A DNA stretch of 64,000 nucleotides from Adiantum capillus-veneris (lineage: Eukaryota > Streptophyta > Polypodiopsida > Polypodiales > Pteridaceae): the NCBI GenBank assembly GCA_014529385.2, contig CM043968.1, positions 24,180,513 through 24,244,512 of the forward strand, read 5' to 3'. This document shows, piece after piece, positions 32,500-43,710 of this stretch. The stretch's first letter is position 1. Every line of letters begins with the position of its first letter. Position numbers and translations under genes: made by a program. Below the pieces are notes generated by a model. That model was given only the letters and a program-made list of their open reading frames with translations. It did not search any database and was not told where the DNA came from.

Positions 32500-35400
32500 A
32501 TGAGTAGTGACGAGGATGTGGGACCGTCCAACCGAAACACCTATCTCTCAACGAGGGTCTTATGTCCTTGTAATCAATGCAAGCATGTTGTGCGACGGAC
32601 AAAACGTGTTTCTTTGCAGCACGTTCGCGAATTTGGCGAGTTCGATCCATCTATTATAGATCGAGTTGTTGCCAATTATAACTCGTCGGACTCTGACGCT
32701 GGCCAACAAGCAGCAATCTTGCAACCCAATAGACGTGTTCGCAGGCGCTTTGGTCAAGCAGCATATGTGAGGCCGCAAGATGTAGCCTCTGACAGCTCGG
32801 GGCATGATCATGCAGAGCACATTCCCAACGAGGCAATGTTTGAGCCCGAGATTGATGAAATGATCGAGACGATCATGGATTCAGAAAGGCTTATCTATGA
32901 TGATATGAAAAGTGAAGCCGATACGCCATTGTATAATGGAGCACGTATGTCTAGATTGAAAGCACTCCTGGTTCTTCTCAACATGCAGCCAAAGTTTGGA
33001 TGGAGTGACACTAGCGTCACAGCGCTTTTCAGGTGATCTATTACAATTAGTTTACTTTAATAAAACTCTAAATGTATAATGATTTGATAGATTTTTACAC
33101 GACTGTATCATATTTTTATGTTGTGTAGATTGCTGAAAGAGCACATACTACCAGCTGACAATGTGATGCCAGATTCCCGAGATGAAGCAAGAAAGATTTT
33201 GCGAAACTTGGGGATGGATTACAATTCTATCCACGCTTGTCCTAGTGACTGCATTCTTTTCAGAGGGGAATACATAGACATGGAGAAGTGTCCGAAATGT
33301 GATTCCGAAAGATATCGAGTAGATCTCCACGGGACAAAAATTCCACAAAAGGTTTTGCAACATTTCCCTCTGCTTCCTCGCATCAAGCATTTCTTCGAAT
33401 GTAAGTCCATGGCCGCCCTAGCATCATGGCATGAGGAGAATAAATCTTCGGATGGTGTGCTACGAATTCCTGCAGATTGCGTAGCCTGGAAACATATAGA
33501 TGGAACATGGTCGGATTTTTCCAGGGAAGCTCGAAATTTGCGCTTAGGCCTGGCTATGGATGGCGTAAATCCATTTGGTCAAAGATCAACATCTTACAGT
33601 GTATGGCCCGTTGTCATCGTCAACTACAACATTCCCCCGTGGTTGACTACGAAGAAGGGGCACCTATGGCTAAGCTTGATTGTGCCAGGGCAATATAAAG
33701 TGGGGAATATGGATGTGTATCTTCGTCCACTATTGGAAGAGCTACAACAATTGTGGATTGGCATAGAGGTGGTGGATATGAGCCGACACACAGGACGACA
33801 GAATGCTTTGATCAGAGGCATTCTAATGTGGACCATGCATGACTATCCCGGGCTAACAGAATGCTCAGGTGATCTATTGACACTCCTCACTCAGACACTG
33901 TAAATCTTGTTTTTTCCCATAGTTGATCTATTATCATGTGTATACATGCAGGGCTTCAAACAAGCGGATACAGAGCATGTGTCACATGTGGACCTAGACT
34001 GAATGCACGTAGGGCACCCTCACTGAAGAAGCAAATCTACGAAGGTCATCAAGCGTATCTTCCAGAGAATCATGTGTTACGCGACGGCTTTTTGGGAAGA
34101 GAGCCACCAAGGATGTCTGCACAAGCATGGTTAGAGCAGAAGGAGATGTGCGATGACGGATTGCCTCCAGGGATGAAGAGACTATCTCTATGGTACGAGT
34201 TACCATACTGGCCCCGACTCATGATCAATCACTTGCTCGATCCAATGCACATATTCAAGAATGTGGGTAATCTACTATGGGACCATCTGACCGGCAAGAA
34301 AGATACTTTGGGAGCCAGAGTTGACCTTAGAAATGTGGATCGTATGGAGCAATATTGGCCGCAAACAGCGTCTGATGGATCGATAAAACTCCCTAAAGCA
34401 CCATGGATTTTCACAGGAGCCCAAGAACGCAAAGTAAAAGAGACCATTCGATCTTTGCGGACCCCCACTGGCGTAATGCACTCGCTCCGAACGTGTTTTA
34501 CTAAAGAAGGAAAGCTTACCGGTTTGAAGTCACACGATTGGCATAAAATGTGTCAGGTACGTTCATAGTGGACTTTAATATCATTGCATAAAATGTGGAC
34601 TTTAATATCATTGCTGCACATACTTTACAGTTTATTTTACCGGTTGCCATTGAGGGATGTTTGTCTCTCGACATCCGTAACACAATCTAGAAACTTGCAA
34701 AGCTGGTGCAATGGATCTCACAAAAGGAGATCAACGTAGACTCCATACCATTCGCCAAACTAAATGCTACGGAGCTTGTGTGCATGTTTGAGAAACATTT
34801 TCCTACTACAATGCTAACCATTCAGGTGCATCTTCTTGTTCACATAGTTGATGAGGTGGAAATAGCTGGCAGAGTTCATTCCAGATGGATGTTCTTCTTA
34901 GAACGTTTCATGAAAACGCTTAAGGGATATGTGCGTCAAAAGGCACGTCCGGAGGGTAGCATGGCAGAATGTTGGTTGGTATCAGAGTCCCTAGTGTACA
35001 TTGGAGAGTGGCTAGACGGATTCGATAAAGCCCGGGACACGCTATGGCGAACCATAGATGATGAGCGCATATCTGGGATTGTCATGTGCAATCTCGGTGT
35101 TGAGAAGAAGATGACGGAAGATCTAGAGGCTAAAATCAACCGATTTTGCATGCTTCACAATCCAGTGATGCAAAAGTGGATTTCACAATATGAGGATGCA
35201 AAGCAAGAGCGACAAAGGGCACGAATCGAGTGGAGACGGGAAAGACGACCACCGATGCACTATCCAGCGGTTCTGGAGAGCCTACCAACCTTCATGAGCT
35301 TAAGATGGTTGCACAACCAATTGAAAAGCGCACAACAATGCGGTGACGAAGTGACTGAGGAAGAGTGGGAGTACTCTCGGGGTTGCGCGACCAAGGTAAG

Positions 35401-36228
35401 TTTGCAATCAACGACTAGCAAGTGACTTTATTTATAAACGTTTGAACGGCCACTCATAATCTTTGTTCGTTGTAGTATAAGTCATACACAGCAGCATGGT
35501 GTAAAGGTCGACATTTTAGGGTGGAACGAATTGACAAAAAGAGTTTTACTCAAGATTGTGGAATCATGGCAAAATTTGAACAGTCTAGTCGACGACGTTC
35601 CTCTGATGCAGATCCTGTGGTGGCGGAACTCACTTACTTCGGCACGCTGCAAGAGATTTTGAGGATCGATTACAGAGGATTTTTTGTCGACTTGTTCGAC
35701 GTGCAATGGTTCAAGATAACCATGGAGGGTCGCAACGCTACTGTGCGTAGAGGAGAGTCTGGTTTTCTTGAGGTGGATTCTACTAAGAAATGGACTGACC
35801 TAAGAGACACTTTCGTACTACCCGAGCATTGTGAACAAGTAAGTATGTAAATAGTTAACATCCCCCTTTTACAAGTTATGTGCTTGAAAGCTCTCATGTA
35901 AGTTATGTGGCTCTGGCAGGTAATATTTCATCCTACAAAGTCTACATCAAACTGGTGGTACGTCATAGAGGTAGCCCCTCGTAGTGCAAGGACGTATGAA
36001 GGCTACCATGTGCCAATCACAACGGCATCAATGGAGGAGATCAGAGAAGATTCTCAATCAGAAGCCGCTGCGGTGGTGCCAGACGAGCATCAAGATGCTA
36101 CTACTCTATATGGGGTGCATGCAGAGGAGCTACAAAATGAAACAGAGGATATGTGTTTAAACGGAGAGCTCTATATAGATATAGGAAGTTATGCTGAGTT
36201 ATGCGAGGATGAGAGAGAGATCTCTTAA
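32500..36228 (+). CDS. CACTA copy B TNP2-like transposase (six exons, one in-frame TAG)
   Basis: Exons 32500-33032, 33129-33868, 33952-34556, 34631-35395, 35476-35838 and 35920-36228, all with GT-AG introns, sum to 3315 nt (1104 codons plus stop). Order: Cys-containing N-terminal transposase-associated part (CPCNQCKH), RMSRLKALLVLLNMQ, ACPSDCILFRGEYIDMEKCP, then GLAMDGVNPFGQRSTSYSVW and LSLIVPGQYKVGNMDVYLRP of the TNP2 catalytic family, YRACVTCGPRL, DWHKMCQ-FILPVAIEGCL, and C-terminal DUF4218/DUF4216-like blocks (VHLLVHIVDEVEIAGRVHSR; ELTYFGTLQEILRIDYRG). The only break is TAG at 34688, shared with copy A. Using the AG of that codon as acceptor would skip it in frame, at the cost of 20 residues that relatives conserve in part. 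This start gives the first ATG in frame with the Cys motif. Confidence 0.85.
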
Positions 36229-37539
36229 AGCCACAGCAGAGACAATGGTACCTGGAGCGTCATCGCAGCAGAGACAGTGGTACGTGGAGCGTCATCGCTC
36301 TGGCGCATCATCGCGCGCTCCTACTCCATCCGCATCTCCCTCTCTTTCGGAGCATTCGGCGCGCTCCGAAGCTTCGGCGTCGACGAGACGAGCTTCACAC
36401 TCGTCTAGACACCGGCGCTCTAGTGGTGGCGGTGGCGGTTGTTGTGGGGATTCCGCCACCGATGCCTCCACACCGCCTCGTGTTCGACGAGGCTCTTTAC
36501 CCTCCCCTTCTTTGCCCGCCCCCACACCAGCCACAACATCGCCATCTACGCCAGTTTTTGCACGGCTGACTGTTCCTAGAAGCTACACACCTCTACCTAC
36601 TCCGCCAGGGGCCACCCCACTCGACACTCCTCGCTTCGGGGCCCAGACGCCGGTGGAGACACCTGACGTCAGTACCCCCATCGACACGCCGCTAGAGACC
36701 CCTGCCGGGACACCCAGGTTCACGCGTCACCGGCCAGAGGGCTTGTATTACTCCATCGACTTCAGCGGCGGCATCATCATGGATGATGACGGCAAGAAGG
36801 TGATCTCGCGCATGCGTGGTCTTTGCTCTCAGCTGTTTAGACACTACATACTAAACAAATGGAGTGAAGTACCAAGTGATTTAAAAAACAGAGTCATCAG
36901 CATACTTCATGATGAGTTTCCCGTTCCAACACGGGATCAGCGCTTCAATGAAGACTTGATGAAGATTCGAATGCGCGAATACTGCAAACACAAGCGTTCC
37001 GAAGTGCAAAAAGCAATCAAGAATGGGTGGAATAGGCCAGATTGGCTGGCCAAAGAAGATTGGAAGAATGCGAAGAAAGCAGCGCGCGAGAATCCCGACA
37101 AGTGGAAGCAACAAAAGGATGCAGCCAGAGCGCGAGTAGAGGCAGGGAGCTCGCACCACTTGGGGAGCGGTGGATAGGCATCATTTGAGGCCGATTTTGT
37201 AAGTGTTTTCACATTGCTCTTTATGTTCGATATTTTAGGGTTTATGAGTTTTTTAATTCTAACATAATGAAATCTTTGTATGTTTTGACAGTGGTCGATG
37301 ACAGGACGTGATTCCACACCGTACGAGCGCGAGTACGCAGGCAGGAAGGGCTTAAACGCCCTGATGGACATTCTCAGTTCTCGCGGCGGCATGGTTAGTA
37401 TTAGGGTTTACTCTTTTTTATTTTTTGTATTGTTTTATAAATGTCGTTATATGTTTATACTTACTGAAAGCTGTCTTATTGTCTTTTTTTGCAGAATCCG
37501 ACAGATATGCTGCTTGGACGAGATGAGACGTCTGACTAG
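36229..37539 (+). pseudogene. CACTA copy B second gene (TNPA/Transposase_24-like), 5'-deleted
   Basis: Exons to 37198, 37292-37393 and 37495-37539 correspond to the copy A gene. The spacer and the MDDGEF start of copy A are missing. Instead a 32-bp unit (CAGCAGAGACARTGGTAC...) is duplicated right after the TNP2 stop, and the frame opens back into TNP2 (ATG at 36191, a different frame from TNP2). The Ser/Pro/Thr-rich half is open (no TGA as in copy A) and the C-terminal block DWLAKEDWKNAKKAAREN is present. TGG of copy A is TAG at 37175, truncating before the last two exons. The protein is therefore damaged at both ends. Confidence 0.75.
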
Positions 37540-38127
37540 ACGATGTTAGTTTAGCCATAGCTAGATAGCATTAGTTTAGGGTTTCTCATAGCTTATGTAT
37601 CATGAGACGGATTTTATACGTCTTTTTGAACCATGTATATTATTACATTTGTCACCGCAGTTCCTTTTGCCAATCAATTCTTTATGCCTATGATGTTGTA
37701 CAATTGTCATTATTACATTTGCCAATCAATTCATTTTGCCTATGATGTGTACAATTGTCAATTTTGCAAACAATGCGTCTTGTGGGTGACTATTTTGGGT
37801 CTATTATCTACCCTTGCACTTTTTTTAAAAAGTGAATCAAGTACAATATGGTTGATGGGTGGCAGGGCATTGAATGCCCTGCCACCAAAAAAAATTTCTC
37901 TCGGGCGTCGCTATAACCATCGCTATTTATGGCTCTGTAGCGTCGCTATAGTCTTCAGTGTAAACGTCGCTATAACCGTCGCTATGAGCGTCTCGATATA
38001 GCGACGCTTATAGCGACGCATATAGCGACGCTCTCGTAGCGACGGTTTTAGCGACGCCGGGGGTTATAAAAACCCAATGTATTTCCGTCGCTAATAGCGT
38101 CACAAGAGCACACAACCTCTTGTAGTG
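37540..38127 (+). repeat. CACTA copy B 3' non-coding end, subterminal repeats and TIR
   Basis: AT-rich to about 37890, then GCGTCGCTATAACC/GTCGCTATGAGCGTC motifs in both orientations to 38100, ending CCTCTTGTAGTG. Confidence 0.88.
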
Positions 38128-38701
38128 ATGATCCCGAAAGTGACTCCCAACTTTTTAGCATCTCACATATAAATACTGATCTGACCCACCACTTGCAACT
38201 ATGTCTGTGGCAACACACCCAAGCATCGATCTGCATTGATTTGACAAAATTGCATAAAATGATTCTAATTCTCAATTTTCTCGTTGTGCTCGGGAAACGG
38301 CACGAGAGCTTGGTCACAATGCTTGCACGCAATGCGTTGGCCACTAGGATTTTGTAGGTGAGTATAATGAGGAGAGTGTATTTGGTAGGTGAGTATAATA
38401 GACATAATGTACAATGAGTACGTGTAATGGATTAAAGAGAAATCCTCAATTTAAGTATGTATAGTATTAAAGTTATAGAGGTGCTAAATATAACAAAACA
38501 AAAACAAGGCCGACAATAATGTGCAGATGGCGGCACTGCCTGTTTTGTTAGAGAGAGAGAGAGAGTGAGTTGATTGGCAGAGCAGAGCAGAGCAGCGGGG
38601 AGAGAGAGAGAGACTCAAGAGCGCTCTTGGGAGAAAGATAATCTATTTTTATAGGAAGCCTAAAAAAAGCTTAAAAAATGTGTACACAATTTGATAGGCA
38701 C
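38128..38701. other. no recognised gene right of CACTA copy B
   Basis: Minus-strand frame 38344-38131 (MANALRASIVTKLSCRFPST ... CEMLKSWESLSGS) leads into the insertion point. There is a GCAGA-repeat and (GA)n patch at 38550-38615. Nothing identified. Confidence 0.4.
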
Positions 38702-40564
38702 CACGCCTATATCACTACTTGCAAAGCAGGCAGTGCCAACAAATGAGGTGAGGACCGTCTTTTTTTCAGAGGAAAGGAGTTTAAATTAAAAGGTAAAAGA
38801 AGTTCCATAGCTTTAGGCATCTGTGAGAGTACAGAGTGGAGGACATCTAGCCAACCCATCAAAGGGGCAAATACAAAAAAAACCTAGGAAACTAGAAATG
38901 GTTGCAAACCCATGAGAACAAGACAAGCAGATGTACCTCCAGAAGACTAACATACATAATAATTAGAATAACTTTATTGAACTCTAGCAACCATAACTCT
39001 ATTTGATGTTGAGAAGAGCCTTCTAGTCATAAAGCCCTCGTGAACTCTTTTGGAAAAAAATTTGATGCCATCTTTTTGAGCCGCACCTTCAATCTCTCCA
39101 TCTTTTGCATATAGGGAATGTCATCTTGTGAAGCATCTTTGATCCACTTGGCGTAGAACTAGTAAACTTTGATCAACTCAGCCTTCCACAATGCAATTGT
39201 ACAGAGATATACACAAGAAGATTTAGAAACTTTGTCATGTAAGAAAATGGAGTCTTTTTCAGTCTATTTCATACAATGCATAACATCATGAACTTTTTCA
39301 GTGTATTTCATACAATGCATAACACGCCTATATCACTACTTGCAAAGCAGGCAGTGCCAACAAATGAGGTGAGGACCGTCTTTTTTTCAGAGGAAAGGAG
39401 TTTAAATTAAAAGGTAAAAGAAGTTCCATAGCTTTAGGCATCTGTGAGAGTACAGAGTGGAGGACATCTAGCCAACCCATCAAAGGGGCAAATACAAAAA
39501 AAACCTAGGAAACTAGAAATGGTTGCAAACCCATGAGAACAAGACAAGCAGATGTACCTCCAGAAGACTAACATACATAATAATTAGAATAACTTTATTG
39601 AACTCTAGCAACCATAACTCTATTTGATGTTGAGAAGAGCCTTCTAGTCATAAAGCCCTCGTGAACTCTTTTGGAAAAAAATTTGATGCCATCTTTTTGA
39701 GCCGCACCTTCAATCTCTCCATCTTCTGCATATAGGGAATGTCATCTTGTGAAGCATCTTTGATCCACTTGGCGTAGAACTAGTAAACTTTGATCAACTC
39801 AGCCTTCCACAATGCAATTGTACAGAGATATACACAAGAAGATTTAGAAACTTTGTCATGTAAGAAAATGGAGTCTTTTTCAGTCTATTTCATACAATGC
39901 ATAACATCATGAACTTTTTCAGTGTATTTCATACAATGCATAACACGCCTATATCACTACTTGCAAAGCAGGCAGTGCCAACAAATGAGGTGAGGACCGT
40001 CTTTTTTTCAGAGGAAAGGAGTTTAAATTAAAAGGTAAAAGAAGTTCCATAGCTTTAGGCATCTGTGAGAGTACAGAGTGGAGGACATCTAGCCAACCCA
40101 TCAAAGGGGCAAATACAAAAAAAACCTAGGAAACTAGAAATGGTTGCAAACCCATGAGAACAAGACAAGCAGATGTACCTCCAGAAGACTAACATACATA
40201 ATAATTAGAATAACTTTATTGAACTCTAGCAACCATAACTCTATTTGATGTTGAGAAGAGCCTTCTAGTCATAAAGCACTCGTGAACTCTTTTGGAAAAA
40301 AATTTGATGCCATCTTTTTGAGCCGCACCTTCAATCTCTCCATCTTCTGCATATAGGGAATGTCATCTTGTGAAGCATCTTTGATCCACTTGGCGTAGAA
40401 CTAGTAAACTTTGATCAACTCAGCCTTCCACAATGCAATTGTACAGAGATATACACAAGAAGATTTAGAAACTTTGTCATGTAAGAAAATGGAGTCTTTT
40501 TCAGTCTATTTCATACAATGCATAACATCATGAACTTTTTCAGTGTATTTCATACAATGCATAA
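38702..40564. repeat. three tandem copies of a 621-bp unit
   Basis: Units start CACGCCTATATCACTACTTG at 38702, 39323 and 39944, an exact 621-bp period. I saw only isolated differences (for example CATCTTTTGCAT in unit 1 versus CATCTTCTGCAT, and AAGCACTCG in unit 3 versus AAGCCCTCG). Each unit ends with an internal direct repeat of TATTTCATACAATGCATAAC. The unit has no long ORF; on the minus strand a broken reading (MGWLDVLHSVLSQMPKAMEL) hints at an old coding remnant. Confidence 0.93.
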
Positions 40565-40584
40565 CATCATGAACTTCTGCTCGA

Positions 40585-41055
40585 GAGGCACCGCATACCT
40601 AGCTAGGTACGATTGGGGGTAGGGGACCGCCGGCCCGATGTAGGTACGATTGGGGGCAGGGGACTTCCGGCCCCCCCACTGGGCCGGTGGTCCCCTACCC
40701 CCAATCGTACCTAGCTAGGTATGCAGCGCCTCCCTCACAAGCGCTCATGATGTTGAGGTAAGTCAATGTGGGAAATATTATGAGAATTTGTCATTGGGCT
40801 GGCGGTCCCCTACCCCCAATTGTACCTAGCTAGGTATGCAGCGCCTCCCTCACAGACACTCACGATGTTGAGGTAAGTCACAATGTGGGAAATATTGACA
40901 TGCTCTGAAAGAATGGTCCCCTGCCCCCAATCCCACCGTGCCGGCGGTCCCCTACCCCCAATCGTACCTAGCTAGGTATGCAACGCCTCCCTCACACACG
41001 TTCATGATGTGGAGGTAAGTCACAATGTGGGAAATATTGTGAAAATGTGTCCAAA
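40585..41055. repeat. GC-rich direct and inverted repeats with TACCTAGCTAGGTA core
   Basis: The block GGTCCCCTACCCCCAAT(C/T)GTACCTAGCTAGGTATGCA..CGCCTCCCTCACA occurs in direct orientation at 40688, 40804 and 40946, each followed at similar distance by GAGGTAAGTCA and ATGTGGGAAATATT. An inverted partial copy is at 40597-40635, with shorter pieces at 40640-40665 and 40916-40935. The 14-bp TACCTAGCTAGGTA is a perfect palindrome. Confidence 0.85.
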
Positions 41056-41309
41056 ACTTCTTGTGATAGTGGATTCTACCTAACATACAAGTGCCATGTA
41101 ACCCGGAGTAGACATGCTTTGAAAGAATGCATGGAAGCCACCTTACCTTTCGCAATCATTTACTCTGGCTAGTCTTGCTCCAAAGTCATGTGGTGTGAGG
41201 TTCAAAAGCCAAAAAGCTTGGGATTGGAAATGGTTGGTGTACTACATGTCACCAAATTCAGACCCTTAATTTGGTTATATGCAACATTAAAGTAATTAGA
41301 CTTGGTTTT

Positions 41310-41525
41310 TTCTTGTTGGAGATACCTACAACTTGACATTACAACTCACACACCCAACCCCCGTATAGTGGAGGCAGCCCAAACCCTTAAGGTGAAGCCA
41401 TCCCAGCTAGATAAGGTTGGCCAAACCACATGGGAAACTCCCCGAGCAGTCAAGGGGTGTTGAGCCCACCACCTTTGAACTCATACGCTATATATGATCG
41501 CTCTTCCAACTAAGCTAGCACACGT
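41310..41525 (-). mobile_element. tRNA-derived SINE
   Basis: On the minus strand TAGCTTAGTTGGAAGAGCG (41518 down to about 41500) fits the pol III A box. GAGTTCAAAGG (41482 down to 41472) fits a slightly diverged B box at normal spacing. About 150 bp of unrelated body follows, ending GTTGTAGGTATCTCCAACAA and a short A-rich tail (AAGAAAAAACC). This head-body-tail layout is that of plant SINEs. Target duplications were not identified. Confidence 0.65.
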
Positions 41526-42266
41526 TGACAAACTTGGAACATATTTGACAGGACCTAGCCTAAGGCTTCTTTATCGACAATGATCATCACTCTACTGCAC
41601 TATTTAGGCAAGAAAGAAAAAATCTCAAACATGACATAGATGAACCAAAGTATGAAGATTTTTCTCTCAACTACCATGAGACAATTCCATAAGAGAAGAC
41701 AATAAGCTAATAACAAACAAGGTGGAGACTGTGTGGCCAGGCTTTCAAAAACAAGAGAAGCTTTCAATGATTCATTAGACTCTATTATTGAGAACTTTTG
41801 GCGGCTATAGTAACATTAAATAAGATTTTTACAGACATTTAGGACCTATCATAGTCACCATAGCTGCCAAACAAGCTTTGACAATTGCAATAAGATTTCT
41901 AAGTAAATATACAAAATTTTCATTCACACATCAATATTAAGCCACCAAGTTTAATTTTGAGCAAGTTTTTGAGTTGCATTGAGCCAAAACTGTGTCCATA
42001 GACCTTTGCAATTGCTCCTGATCGAAAAAGGATGCTTGGAGGCCGCCAAAGGCACAAGATAAAGAGGTGCCAAGTTCGATCCTCGCAACGTGCATCTTTT
42101 ACCTGATGGCAGTGGGGTACCATCAGAAGATCAAATAAGAAGCAAAAGCAAAGCATCAACACAAGCAAGATAAGGCGCTCACCTCATGCATTGATGGGCA
42201 GCTTCAAGGTTTTAATCTATAAGGGCTTGGGTACTCTAATAGTAGAGAACCATGTCTATACATAAG
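41526..42266. other. intergenic, no gene recognised; 3' flank of the bHLH gene
   Basis: AT-rich. A short minus-strand frame (42168-41920) shows no motif. The minus-strand sequence just below 42267 should contain the 3' UTR of the bHLH gene. Confidence 0.5.
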
Positions 42267-43220
42267 TCAAAAGAAATGATCCATTCCGGTGGAGAGGCAA
42301 ATGGACGGTGGTGATCGATAGCCCGCAGCCACGTGCATATCCATCAAATTAGGGCTAGCTGCTGCTTTCAGGCTCATCCAATCCTCCATGGCCTCCATCT
42401 TCTCCACCTCTGCCTTCAAAAACTTGACATACTGCGCGGCTTCCTCGAGCATCGCCGCTGTGTCTAGCTTCGCCCCGCCCGGCACCAGCCTCTGGAGCAC
42501 CCGTATCTTCTCGCTTACGCGTCGCCGCCTCTGCCGCGCAGCCACACTCTGCGGATCTTTGGAGATATGGATGTTCTTCCGTGGCTTGATTCCAGCTGCC
42601 GCTGCAGTGCTGGCAATGCTTGACTTATCAATGCCTTTAAGGTCGATTGGCTGCATGGCAGCGGTGCGATAGATAAACTCCCGATGATCCACTGGTAGCC
42701 AATATCTTCCGCCCATTGCGCCAGCCTTGTCCACCCAACACTTTGGAGATTGGACGTCAGACATGGCCATGTTGAACCAACTATCGCCTGCCCAATTGTG
42801 CATGAAGTCGGCCGGCCAATTGGATGTCGATGCAGGCACATCGGCTGCGGTGCCTACATGCAGATCTGTACTACAGCATGCTGCATTCATATTAGAGACG
42901 TATCGGACGCACATTTCTTCCTGATTGTTGGATGTGCCACCAGTAGAGGCGGACGCTGGCGAGGGGGCCTGCAATAAGTCTGATTGTTGGTATGAGTCAG
43001 GGGTCCTGTGGCTACCGTACGAATCAAAATCAAGCGTCTCAAAGTAGGTGCTTGAGGTGCCATTGTAGACATCAGCATCGGCGACTCCCTCACAATCCTT
43101 GCGGCGCAGATCATGTGCAGAGACCTGCTGTAACAGGTGATAATCAAAAGCCTCAAGCTCTGCAGGACCATCATCCTCCTCAATATAGTACTGGTTTGTA
43201 GATTCTGCATGGGAAAGCAT
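42267..43220 (-). CDS. bHLH transcription factor, HECATE-like (subfamily VIIIb)
   Basis: 317 codons, ATG at 43220, stop at 42267, no intron in the coding region. The N-terminal 190 residues are low-complexity and acidic/Ser-rich. Then [15 protein letters not shown], the short conserved motif that precedes the bHLH in HEC/IND-type proteins, and about residues 213-276 the b[62 protein letters not shown]. This family forms nuclear dimers that bind E-box-type DNA and controls tissue patterning in flowering plants. Oddity: relatives have RRER in the basic region; here the Glu that contacts the E-box CA is Arg (CGA codon near 42520). The frame is intact and the domain well preserved, so it is likely a real gene, though DNA binding may be altered. 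It is the only convincing host gene in the window. Confidence 0.92.
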   Translation of the reverse strand: MLSHAESTNQYYIEEDDGPAELEAFDYHLLQQVSAHDLRRKDCEGVADADVYNGTSSTYFETLDFDSYGSHRTPDSYQQSDLLQAPSPASASTGGTSNNQEEMCVRYVSNMNAACCSTDLHVGTAADVPASTSNWPADFMHNWAGDSWFNMAMSDVQSPKCWVDKAGAMGGRYWLPVDHREFIYRTAAMQPIDLKGIDKSSIASTAAAAGIKPRKNIHISKDPQSVAARQRRRRVSEKIRVLQRLVPGGAKLDTAAMLEEAAQYVKFLKAEVEKMEAMEDWMSLKAAASPNLMDMHVAAGYRSPPSICLSTGMDHFF

Positions 43221-43279
43221 TGGGTCCAGTACTAATTCCGATCTCTAGATACAATCGAGGCCTTAACAATATCAAGTAC

Positions 43280-43300
43280 TTGGTATGATCTGCAAGAAAT
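43280..43300 (-). other. possible 3' splice site in bHLH 5' UTR
   Basis: The minus strand reads GATTTCTTGCAG then ATCATACC about 70 bp upstream of the ATG, a good acceptor. A leader intron would place the promoter further out (beyond 43400). Confidence 0.4.
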
Positions 43301-43436
43301 CAAGAAGTGCTTTAGTGATCCAATGCATAGAAGTACAGCAAGAGCTTTAAAATATTACAAGCATGTCGATCAGCAGAAGTACTCAAAAAGCATATGTACA
43401 GAAGCATAAAGCATAAAAAGTATTATCATTATCACT

Positions 43437-43452
43437 GCATGCATGCATGCAT
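43437..43452. promoter_or_regulatory. (GCAT)4 / RY-like repeat upstream of bHLH
   Basis: GCATGCATGCATGCAT, containing overlapping CATGCATG (RY/Sph-type) sites bound by B3 factors in plants. Position 220-235 bp upstream of the ATG. Function inferred only from the motif. Confidence 0.35.
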
Positions 43453-43622
43453 ATTGCGCTGTCAATAATATGAGTGATCAAATGCAATTTAATGAAATTG
43501 TCAGGATTGTAGAAGCATAATTATTAAACCAAGCATAATTAGCAGCTCTTAATACATAAGTATTATAGGATTAGACCAAGTAGTAGTAGGCGCTCAGCAT
43601 AACCAGCAAGCAGAGTAGCGCG

Positions 43623-43710
43623 ATTAAAAATGACACAAATAGCAATACTCTAATATATATTTTGTCATTAAAAATGACACAAATAGCAATACTCTAATAT
43701 ATATTTTGTC
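43623..43710. repeat. 44-bp tandem duplication upstream of bHLH
   Basis: ATTAAAAATGACACAAATAG plus CAATACTCTAATATATATTTTGTC occurs twice with no visible mismatch, in the presumed promoter. Confidence 0.93.

Larger units (their letters stand above)
30375..38127 (+). mobile_element. complete CACTA (En/Spm) element, copy B
   Basis: 7753 bp from CACTACAAGAGG to CCTCTTGTAGTG, flanked by the 3-bp target duplication ATG (30372-30374 and 38128-38130). Order: subterminal repeats, microsatellites, HMA-like capture, leader, TNP2-like transposase (six exons), second TNPA-like gene (three exons), AT-rich tail, subterminal repeats. It is in the same orientation as the 3' half of copy A, 17.5 kb away, and very similar to it. 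As read it is non-autonomous because of one stop in TNP2 and damage to the second gene. Confidence 0.96.

Noticed and set aside
38702-40564. CRISPR-like array
   Set aside because: Long 621-bp units, no short repeat-spacer structure, eukaryotic context.
41341-41525. Functional tRNA gene
   Set aside because: A and B boxes are recognisable, but no acceptor stem or full cloverleaf can be drawn, and unrelated sequence follows; SINE is the better reading.
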